Source: an uncultured Nitrospiraceae bacterium (GTDB lineage: Bacteria; Nitrospirota; Thermodesulfovibrionia; Thermodesulfovibrionales; SM23-35). From it: a DNA stretch of 64,000 bases. Of the stretch, positions 26,191-32,541 are shown in pieces. The notes beneath the pieces are model-generated. The model saw nothing but the letters and a program-made list of their open reading frames with translations, ran no database searches and had not been told where the DNA came from. The translations under genes were made by a program, and so were the position numbers. Location of the stretch: NCBI GenBank assembly GCA_937138415.1, contig CAKZPA010000001.1, positions 62,001 through 126,000 on the forward strand, read 5' to 3'. Numbering within the stretch: the stretch's first letter is position 1; each line of letters opens with the position of its first letter.

Positions 26191-26622
26191 ATGGTATGGT
26201 CAGATTTTGAAAGGTTTGGACGACTTTGGGACCCCTGGGCAGACTTCGAGCGTATGAGGAGAGCATTGTATCGGTGGACGACCGCGCCTTTCGCGGAGTT
26301 TCCCCTCGTAAACGTCTGGGCTTCCGGTGAAGAAGCAATTGTCACGACAGAAATACCAGGCGTGGATCCTCAATCCATCGACATCTCGGTTACCGGAAAG
26401 ACTTTGACGATCAGAGGTTCTCGCGACCCCGAGGAACTCAGGGATGGGGAATCGTATCACCGGAGAGAAAGATGGACAGGGCAGTTCACGAAGACAATCG
26501 AGATGCCCTTCGCCATCGAAGCCGGCACGGTAGAAGCAAAATTCAGCAAGGGGGTCTTGCGCATCATCGCGCCGCGTGCAGAAGCCGAGAAACCGAAGAA
26601 AATCTCGGTAAAATCCGATTGA
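26191..26622 (+). CDS. Hsp20/alpha-crystallin small heat-shock protein 1
   Basis: A 143-residue ATP-independent holdase. The alpha-crystallin domain spans ~40-140, with VTTEIPGVDPQSIDISVTG, the FTKTIEMPF strand and AKFSKGVLRIIAPRAE. The C-terminal I-x-I-like anchor is weak (PKKISVKSD). The short N-terminus is Trp- and Arg-rich (WSDFERFGRLWDPW), typical of a branch of Hsp20 clustered in anaerobes. GTAGGAGGTGA lies 7 bases upstream. It is the first gene behind the CIRCE element, so heat induction through HrcA release is expected. Confidence 0.93.
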   Translation: MVWSDFERFGRLWDPWADFERMRRALYRWTTAPFAEFPLVNVWASGEEAIVTTEIPGVDPQSIDISVTGKTLTIRGSRDPEELRDGESYHRRERWTGQFTKTIEMPFAIEAGTVEAKFSKGVLRIIAPRAEAEKPKKISVKSD

Positions 26623-26646
26623 TCGCAAACAAGGAGGTGACACACT

Positions 26647-27054
26647 GTGGCATCCACAACGAAAGATGTCCAGAAAAAAGAAGCGGAAACCCCGGAAAAA
26701 GGCGAACTCACCCGGGAACGAAAGGTTTACTCCCCGGCCGTCGATATCGTCGAACGTAAAGACGATATCGTGGTAATCGCCGATATGCCGGGTGTCGACG
26801 AGAAGTCGGTCGATATTACTCTCCAAAAGAATATTCTGACGATCTACGGGAGGGTCGAACCCGACGTACCGGAAAAGCATACCCTCTCCCTTTCGGAATA
26901 TGGTATCGGTGATTATCAGAGGGTCTTCACTCTTACCGATGAAGTCGATAGAGAAAGAATCGAGGCAACCGTCAAGAACGGTGTCGTAAGAATCGTGCTT
27001 CCCAAGGCCGATATCGTCAAAACGAAAAAAATATCGGTTAAGGCAGAGGCATAG
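26647..27054 (+). CDS. Hsp20/alpha-crystallin small heat-shock protein 2 (GTG start)
   Basis: A 135-residue Hsp20 paralogue with ERKDDIVVIADMPGVDEKSVDITLQ, YQRVFTLTDEVDRERIEA and KNGVVRIVLPKAD. The GTG at 26647 follows AAGGAGGTGAC at 6 bases; no better ATG exists. The N-terminus before the crystallin domain is very short and charged, so oligomerisation may differ from the first paralogue. It lies 24 bases after the first hsp20 gene and 21 before the third, in one operon. Confidence 0.92.
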   Translation: MASTTKDVQKKEAETPEKGELTRERKVYSPAVDIVERKDDIVVIADMPGVDEKSVDITLQKNILTIYGRVEPDVPEKHTLSLSEYGIGDYQRVFTLTDEVDRERIEATVKNGVVRIVLPKADIVKTKKISVKAEA

Positions 27055-27075
27055 CAGAGAAAGGAGGGCGTTACG

Positions 27076-27567
27076 ATGGCAAAGAAAAACGTGGTACCTG
27101 TCAAGAGGGAGAGTGTCCCTGTTCGGAGGGAAGAGTTTCATCCTTTTTTGCTCCTCCGCCAGGAGATCAATTCACTGTTCGACTATTTCTTCCGGGGATT
27201 TGAGATCGAGCCGTTCAGGGGGCGTTTCGGTGCCTTCACCCCGAGTATTGACGTGAAGGAATCCGATAAAGATATATCGGTGATCGCGGAGCTGCCGGGC
27301 ATGGATGAGAAGGATATCGACGTCTCCCTCACGAGGGATGCGCTTACCATCAAGGGAGAGAAGAAGGAGGAGAAGGAAGAGAAGCGAAAGGATTATTACC
27401 GGATGGAGCGGACATTCGGCTCCTTCACGCGCACGATCCCGCTGCCGACCGAAATCGATGTGGATAAGGTGAAGGCGGAATTCAAGAAAGGCGTTCTGAC
27501 GGTTACACTCCCCAAGTCAGAAAAAGCGATCAAAGAAACCAAGAAGATTCCAGTCAAAGCGGAGTAA
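27076..27567 (+). CDS. Hsp20/alpha-crystallin small heat-shock protein 3
   Basis: A 163-residue Hsp20 of the common bacterial type: FHPFLLLRQEINSLFDYFF N-terminal helix, the crystallin domain from FTPSIDVKESDKDISVIAELPGMDEKDIDV, then SFTRTIPLPTEIDVDKVKAEFKKGVLTVTLPK, and the C-terminal KKIPV anchor (I/V-x-I/V motif). AAAGGAGGGCG precedes the ATG. It is followed by a strong terminator, so the three small heat-shock genes form one CIRCE-controlled unit. Confidence 0.95.
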   Translation: MAKKNVVPVKRESVPVRREEFHPFLLLRQEINSLFDYFFRGFEIEPFRGRFGAFTPSIDVKESDKDISVIAELPGMDEKDIDVSLTRDALTIKGEKKEEKEEKRKDYYRMERTFGSFTRTIPLPTEIDVDKVKAEFKKGVLTVTLPKSEKAIKETKKIPVKAE

Positions 27568-27580
27568 TCCCGTCATCACC

Positions 27581-27614
27581 CGAGCCGCCACGCGTGTGGC
27601 GGCTCGCTCTTTTC
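27581..27614 (+). terminator. Rho-independent terminator of the hsp20 operon
   Basis: A perfect 11-bp stem (27581-27591 with 27596-27606) around a 4-base loop GCGT, followed by CTCTTTTCT. It lies 14 bases after the third hsp20 stop. Confidence 0.93.
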
Positions 27615-27632
27615 TCCATCTCTCTCATCCAG

Positions 27633-27638
27633 TATAAT
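27633..27638 (+). promoter_or_regulatory. Perfect -10 box next to the start codon at 27644
   Basis: TATAAT ends 5 bases before the ATG at 27644, placing the transcription start on or beside the ATG. No Shine-Dalgarno is present. The -35 region is weak. Confidence 0.6.
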
Positions 27639-27643
27639 CAAAC

Positions 27644-29788
27644 ATGCCCCCCGCATCCGTGCCTTCGCCGTTCCTCTTCATCTTCATGGGCGCCGCTTCA
27701 CTACTCCTCCAGATCGCCGTGCTGAGACTTCTCCTTGCCACATTCTCCGGGAACGAGCTGACTATCGGTATCACGCTCTCCTTCTGGCTCCTCTACGTCG
27801 GAATCGGGAGCGCTCTCGGAAAACGGTTCTCGCGAGCGGACGCATTCTGTTATTCCTTCATTGTCTCAGCCCTCTTCGCGGTACCGACCGCTCTCGCCAT
27901 AAAGTTATGCCGTTCCTCGTCATGGCTCACACCGGGAGAGGCTACGTCCCTGGCGGCAACGATCATTGCGACAGCCGTCATACTGGCGCCCATTTGCCTA
28001 ATCCTTGGCGTCCAGTTTCCCCTCGCCGTCTCATACGCGGGATCTCGCAATCCCGCGGGTCGAGTCTACGGTCTCGAGTCCCTCGGCGCATGTTGCGGCG
28101 GAATCCTGTTCACCTTCGCCCTCGCTTCCAGGATCGACAGCCTCGAACTCTGCATCGTCGTCTCGCTTTGCAACGTCATTGCGGCAACGTACCTCGGGAA
28201 AAGAAAAGCCCTCCTTTCGCTCGGGTTCGTGCCCCTTATCCTCTTTTTCGCTTTCCGTGCGCAGGTTCCTTCGGTCCCAATGCGAGGAGGAGCCACTGTG
28301 CTCTCCCAGGAATCGAAGATCGGCGAGATCACGGTCGTAAGCCAAGGCACGCAGTCGAACGTTTATATAAACGGCCAGTTCGCCTACAGCCACCCCGACC
28401 CTCAGACTGAAGAAAGAGGCATTCACGTCCCGATGACAATGCACCCCTCCCCGGACTCTCTGCTTGTCATCGGCGGTTCGCCCGGCTGCCTGAGAGAAAT
28501 CCTCAAATATACCGTGTCATGCGTCGATTTCATTGAACTCGATCCGAAACTCGCCGCTCTTTCGGAGAAGCTGATCGATGCCGCTGAAGGCCCGCAGTTC
28601 CTCAAAGACCCGCGCGTTCGCATCGTCATTCAGGACGGCAGGAGATTCGTCAAGTCCGCCGCAAAAGACGCGTACGATATGGTGATCGTGAATCTGCCGC
28701 AACCGACGACCGCGAGCATCAACAGGTTTTACACACGGGACTTTTTTCGCGAAGCGAAAAGCGTTCTCAGAAAAGACGGCATCATCTCGATAAAACTGCT
28801 CTCCTCATCGGGTTACATGGGTAGGAGCATGCAGATCGCGAACGGTTCCGTCTTCAATGCGCTTGCGTCCGTCTTCCCGAACGTTGCGGTCACCTCACAG
28901 GAGTACGGGTTTCTCTTTGCCTCTGACGCCCCTATGGTGACGGACGCGCACGTACTCGAAGCGCGATTCCTCACACGATCCATTCCCGTCACCTATTTCC
29001 CTTCGTCCCTCTTCCGCGATGCTTTCTCGTCATTCGGGGTCCACTATGTCCGTGACCGCCTCCGGCTCACTGTCCCAGTGAATACCGATGCGAGGCCCTC
29101 CGCCTATCTCTATAATCTCGTCCTCTGGACGGAAGTACACGGCGGAATGTGGCTCGGTCACCTGATGCGCGCCCGAGCATGGGTAATCGTCGGTGGGATA
29201 GTGCTTTTCTTCTCTCTCATGGCTTTTGTCCTCTTCCGAAAAAAGGAGAAGACCGTTCCCTTCACGATATTCACGACAGGATTCGCGAGTCTCTCGCTCT
29301 CACTCATCGCAATCCTCGTCTTTCAATCTCTCCACGGGTATATCTACGAAATGATCGGTTTGCTGGCCGCATTGTTCATGGCGGGGGTATGGGTCGGCGC
29401 TTCGGCGGCCCGGACCTTTCACAAACCGTTCACGCCCCTGATTCTCTTGGACACCGGCCTCTTTTTTCTCGCCGTCGCCTCTTCGCTCCTCTTGAGAGAA
29501 CCTCTGATGCCTTTCTTCGTCGCGTTGTTCGCGGGCATACTCTGCGGCGCACAATTCAGCGCTGCCAGTTTTACGGTCGGATCATCGGTCGCGGGACTGC
29601 TCTACGCTCTCGACCTCTCAGGGTCGTTCATCGGCGCACTCATCACCTCGATCGCGATTGTCCCCCTCTACGGCGTACAGGCCGCCGCACTCATCGTCGC
29701 ACTGATTAAACTCGCGTCCGCGATCCTGCTCCTCGCTTTCCGCACATTCCCGCATAATTCGTTCTATAATGGAGTATGGAGAAGATAG
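27644..29788 (+). CDS. Polytopic membrane protein with internal spermidine-synthase-like domain
   Basis: A 714-residue protein. An N-terminal set of about six helices (~8-215) is followed by a spermidine-synthase/methyltransferase-like cytosolic domain (~225-500) and five or six more helices (~505-705). The nucleotide-binding loop reads LLVIGGSPGCLREILKY with the ribose-binding acidic residue in FIELDPKLA. The segment that in true spermidine synthases is DSTDPxGP reads VNLPQPTTASINRFYT, so the polyamine-binding aspartates are missing. Proteins with this layout are widespread and usually annotated as fused MFS/spermidine synthase; actual activity is unknown. The start follows TATAAT directly. 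Its end overlaps the radical SAM gene by 13 bases. Confidence 0.8.
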   Translation: MPPASVPSPFLFIFMGAASLLLQIAVLRLLLATFSGNELTIGITLSFWLLYVGIGSALGKRFSRADAFCYSFIVSALFAVPTALAIKLCRSSSWLTPGEATSLAATIIATAVILAPICLILGVQFPLAVSYAGSRNPAGRVYGLESLGACCGGILFTFALASRIDSLELCIVVSLCNVIAATYLGKRKALLSLGFVPLILFFAFRAQVPSVPMRGGATVLSQESKIGEITVVSQGTQSNVYINGQFAYSHPDPQTEERGIHVPMTMHPSPDSLLVIGGSPGCLREILKYTVSCVDFIELDPKLAALSEKLIDAAEGPQFLKDPRVRIVIQDGRRFVKSAAKDAYDMVIVNLPQPTTASINRFYTRDFFREAKSVLRKDGIISIKLLSSSGYMGRSMQIANGSVFNALASVFPNVAVTSQEYGFLFASDAPMVTDAHVLEARFLTRSIPVTYFPSSLFRDAFSSFGVHYVRDRLRLTVPVNTDARPSAYLYNLVLWTEVHGGMWLGHLMRARAWVIVGGIVLFFSLMAFVLFRKKEKTVPFTIFTTGFASLSLSLIAILVFQSLHGYIYEMIGLLAALFMAGVWVGASAARTFHKPFTPLILLDTGLFFLAVASSLLLREPLMPFFVALFAGILCGAQFSAASFTVGSSVAGLLYALDLSGSFIGALITSIAIVPLYGVQAAALIVALIKLASAILLLAFRTFPHNSFYNGVWRR
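29765..29770 (+). promoter_or_regulatory. Perfect -10 box inside the preceding gene, next to the radical SAM start
   Basis: TATAAT ends 5 bases before the ATG at 29776. A leaderless transcript is predicted. The -35 region is poor, and the GGAG at 29771-29774 is only 1 base from the ATG and too close to act as a ribosome site. Confidence 0.55.
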
Positions 29789-30750
29789 TTCAGTGCGAAC
29801 TCTGTCCGAATGGATGCATTCTGGGGCCAGGTCAAAGGAGCAGGTGTCGCACCCGTACGAACTCGGACGGGAAACTCTATAGCCTCGTGTACGGAAGACC
29901 GTGTGCCGTGCACGTCGATCCGATCGAGAAAAAACCGTTTTTCCACTTTCTTCCGGGGACGACCGCCTTCTCCATAGCGACGGCAGGGTGCGTCCTCGCC
30001 TGCAAATTCTGCCAGAATTGGCAAATTTCCCAGTCGAAACCGGAAGACACGGACACCTACGATCTCCCGCCCGCGAAAGTCATCAGCAACGCCCTCGCAT
30101 ACCGATGCGCGTCAATCGCCTACACATACACCGAACCGACCGTCTTTTACGAGTATATGTACGACACGGCCCTCGCTGCCCGGAAAGAACGGGTCAAGAA
30201 TACCATGCACTCCTGCGGTTACATAAACGAAAGGCCTTTGAGGACACTGTCGAAGTATCTCGACGCTGCCAATATCGACCTCAAAGCGTTCACTGAAGAT
30301 TTCTACAGCAACGTGTGCGGCGGCAGGCTGAAACCGGTCCTCGATTCCCTCGTCATTCTGAAGGAAGAAGGCATATGGCTCGAGATCACGAACCTCGTGA
30401 TCCCGACTCTGAACGATGACGCAAAGAAGATCAGGGAGATGTGCAGGTGGATCGTCGATAAACTGGGCAGGGACGTTCCCCTCCACTTCTCGCGTTTTTT
30501 CCCCCACTACAGATTGACCAATCTGCCGCCGACACCTATAGAGACGCTCGAAAGTGCGAGGAAGACCGCGTTGGACGCGGGAGTGAGGTTCGCGTATATC
30601 GGCAACATTCGCCACGAGGCTGAAAACACATACTGTCCGAACTGCAAGAAAGTACTCATCGAAAGGACAGGATACGTCGTGAAGGGGAACCATGTCGTCA
30701 ACGGCAAGTGCCGCTACTGCAATACCGCGATTCCGGGCGTGTGGAATTGA
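29776..30750 (+). CDS. AmmeMemoRadiSam system radical SAM enzyme
   Basis: A 324-residue radical SAM protein. The [4Fe-4S] motif is CxxxCxxC at Cys72, Cys76 and Cys79 (GCVLACKFCQNWQIS). An N-terminal cysteine cluster (Cys7, Cys10, Cys14, Cys24 in CELCPNGC...RSRC) and a C-terminal zinc ribbon (YCPNCKKV and KCRYCNTA) flank the barrel. TYTEPTVFYEYM is a family hallmark. Its partners Memo and AMMECR1 are encoded just downstream, defining an AmmeMemoRadiSam locus whose reaction is not established. Homologues I recall begin with an EAMFY-type segment before the first cysteines; here it is absent and a very similar EAMFW segment occurs in the separate small gene at 30817. Confidence 0.88.
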   Translation: MEKIVQCELCPNGCILGPGQRSRCRTRTNSDGKLYSLVYGRPCAVHVDPIEKKPFFHFLPGTTAFSIATAGCVLACKFCQNWQISQSKPEDTDTYDLPPAKVISNALAYRCASIAYTYTEPTVFYEYMYDTALAARKERVKNTMHSCGYINERPLRTLSKYLDAANIDLKAFTEDFYSNVCGGRLKPVLDSLVILKEEGIWLEITNLVIPTLNDDAKKIREMCRWIVDKLGRDVPLHFSRFFPHYRLTNLPPTPIETLESARKTALDAGVRFAYIGNIRHEAENTYCPNCKKVLIERTGYVVKGNHVVNGKCRYCNTAIPGVWN

Positions 30751-30816
30751 CAGGGGACTCGTCTTCCTTTCCGGTCAGGCATACCGCGAACTCGTGAATC
30801 TCGAAAGGAGTAACGC

Positions 30817-30948
30817 ATGAGCAGGAGGGACTTCCTCAAAACTGTTGGAGCAGGGATTCTCGCTCTCTTATTGTCGGCGGCGGTCGACGCCGGCGGGAAG
30901 CCCGAGCAGCACCTCACAGAGGCGATGTTCTGGCGTCGGGTGGAATAG
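30817..30948 (+). CDS. 43-residue peptide with twin-arginine signal in the AmmeMemoRadiSam locus
   Basis: A short frame with a good ribosome site (GAAAGGAG, 6 bases before ATG). The peptide starts with an ideal twin-arginine motif, MSRRDFLK, followed by a hydrophobic core (VGAGILALLLSAAVDA), then GGKPEQHL and ends TEAMFWRRVE. The end resembles the segment that precedes the first cysteines in other AmmeMemoRadiSam radical SAM proteins. It therefore looks like a detached Tat leader of such an enzyme, encoded after rather than in front of it. It could be a remnant of a second copy, a split gene, or a genuine small exported peptide. It ends 2 bases before the Memo-AMMECR1 ATG. Confidence 0.65.
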   Translation: MSRRDFLKTVGAGILALLLSAAVDAGGKPEQHLTEAMFWRRVE

Positions 30949-30950
30949 TC

Positions 30951-32372
30951 ATGAAAAAGCGCCTCTCCCCCCTTGCCCTTTCGTTCTTCCTCATCCTGTC
31001 GTGTCTCATCGCGAACGGATGCGCACAGACAGTGAAGGAACCTTCGGTCGCGGGAACCTTTTACCCCTCCGACAAAAAAGAGCTGCATGACATCGTCGAT
31101 ATGTTTCTGGCGAGTGCACCGTTCATTCCGCATGAAGGGAAACTCCTTGTTCTCATCTCGCCTCATGCGGGATATCGGTATTCCGGAGGCGTCGCCGCAC
31201 ATGGATACAAGCAGCTTCAGAACCTCGCCCTGCGCAGAATTATTCTGATCGGCCAGAGCCACCACGAGGCGTTCAGGGGGGCGTCTGTGTACACGTCCGG
31301 ATCTTTCGGAACACCCCTTGGAACCGTCAAGATCGATACGGCATCGGCGAACAAGCTCCTCGACGAGAATGCCGACGTAAGGTACTATCCGCAGGCTTTT
31401 GCGAAAGAGCATAGCCTCGAGGTGCAGCTGCCATTCCTCCAGTCCGTCGTGAAGTCGTTTACGATAGTACCTATCATCCTCGGGTCCCCGACAAAGAAAA
31501 CGTACAATCATCTCGTTTCGGCATTGAGCGAGATGATGGATGAACAGACCCTCATCGTGGCGAGCACGGATCTCTCTCACTATCACAGCTATCAGAGGGC
31601 TCTCGAAATGGATGGCAAGGTCATTAACGCGATAGAACGTCTCTCTCTCGTGACGGTGGGAGAACTAATCGATCGCGGTGAATCGGAAATGTGCGGAGCC
31701 ATCGCAGCGATGATCGCGATGGAAGTGGCCAAAAGACGCGGTGCAGACCGTGGTGTTCTCTTTCGCTACGCGAATTCGGGAGATGTGATAGGCGAGAAAG
31801 AGAGAGTCGTCGGATACGCCTCGATCGGTCTTTTCGCCAGTCCTCTCAATGCTCATGAGCGGAACGAACTCCTTTCACTGGCGCGCTCCGCGATCGCTAC
31901 GTACGTTCAGGACGGGCGAGTGATCGAGCCGGAGATAAACAATCCCAAGCTTCGCTCGGACGGCGCGGTCTTCGTCACGATCAAGGAAAAAGGCGCTCTC
32001 AGAGGATGCATAGGACACGTGCAGGCGGTTATGCCGCTCTATCAATCCGTCATAAAAAATGCCATTGCTGCCGCTATATCCGATCCAAGATTTCCCCCGC
32101 TCAGACAGAGCGAGCTCAAGGATATCGAGGTAGAAATCTCTATCCTTTCTCCTCTCCAGAAATTGAAGAAGGTCGAAGACATCGAAATAGGCAAGCATGG
32201 CCTCGTGATCAGGAAAGGGTTCAGGAGCGGCCTGCTGCTACCGCAGGTGCCCGTAGAGCAACGTTGGGATAGGAAGACCTTCCTTGCCCAGATCTGTACA
32301 AAGGCAGGCTTGCCTGAAGATGCATGGAAAGATTCGGAATTATATATATTTACAGCAGATACCATAAAGTAA
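30951..32372 (+). CDS. Exported Memo - AMMECR1 fusion protein (AmmeMemoRadiSam B and A)
   Basis: A 473-residue fusion. Residues 1-25 are a signal peptide with a lipobox-like IANGC (Cys24), so it is probably exported and possibly a lipoprotein; the lipobox is imperfect. The Memo domain (~28-298) keeps the metal-site residues known from MEMO1: His72 in SPHAGY, a histidine in GQSHHEA (104/105) and Cys248 in EMCGA. The AMMECR1 domain (~303-470) has the invariant LRGCIGH (350-356). The family belongs to the class III extradiol dioxygenase fold but no reaction is settled. Export is notable because most Memo and AMMECR1 proteins are cytosolic. Confidence 0.88.
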   Translation: MKKRLSPLALSFFLILSCLIANGCAQTVKEPSVAGTFYPSDKKELHDIVDMFLASAPFIPHEGKLLVLISPHAGYRYSGGVAAHGYKQLQNLALRRIILIGQSHHEAFRGASVYTSGSFGTPLGTVKIDTASANKLLDENADVRYYPQAFAKEHSLEVQLPFLQSVVKSFTIVPIILGSPTKKTYNHLVSALSEMMDEQTLIVASTDLSHYHSYQRALEMDGKVINAIERLSLVTVGELIDRGESEMCGAIAAMIAMEVAKRRGADRGVLFRYANSGDVIGEKERVVGYASIGLFASPLNAHERNELLSLARSAIATYVQDGRVIEPEINNPKLRSDGAVFVTIKEKGALRGCIGHVQAVMPLYQSVIKNAIAAAISDPRFPPLRQSELKDIEVEISILSPLQKLKKVEDIEIGKHGLVIRKGFRSGLLLPQVPVEQRWDRKTFLAQICTKAGLPEDAWKDSELYIFTADTIK

Positions 32373-32451
32373 TGCTTTCGTATTGGCAGGCATTCCCTCA
32401 GTTCGTAAAAACCGTTTAAAATCAACCCATTAAGTCGCCGGCATTTTCCTC

Positions 32452-32480
32452 TTGACTTCCACAATATATTGTGGTTAAAT
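32452..32480 (+). promoter_or_regulatory. Promoter of nrdJ
   Basis: TTGACT (32452-32457) and TTAAAT (32475-32480) are 17 bases apart; the spacer is filled by the palindrome at 32459-32474. The leader to 32542 would be about 55 bases. Confidence 0.75.
32459..32474 (+). promoter_or_regulatory. NrdR-box-like palindrome
   Basis: CCACAATATATTGTGG is a perfect 16-bp palindrome resembling the NrdR consensus (ACACwATATATwGTGT). It lies exactly between the -35 and -10 elements of the ribonucleotide reductase promoter. NrdR represses nrd genes according to (d)ATP levels. A second box, usually about three helical turns away, is not clear. Confidence 0.8.
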
Positions 32481-32541
32481 GACGGAGCACAAACGTAACC
32501 ATACAACGTATAGTCAATCGCAATTTCATAAAGGAGGGCAC

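Noticed and set aside
32495-32520. A second NrdR box downstream of the first
   Set aside because: ACAACGTATAGT has only partial similarity and poor symmetry, so I did not list it.
32479-32541. Start of nrdJ at the in-frame ATG 32479
   Set aside because: That ATG overlaps the -10 box and would lie upstream of the transcription start; 32542 has a strong Shine-Dalgarno.
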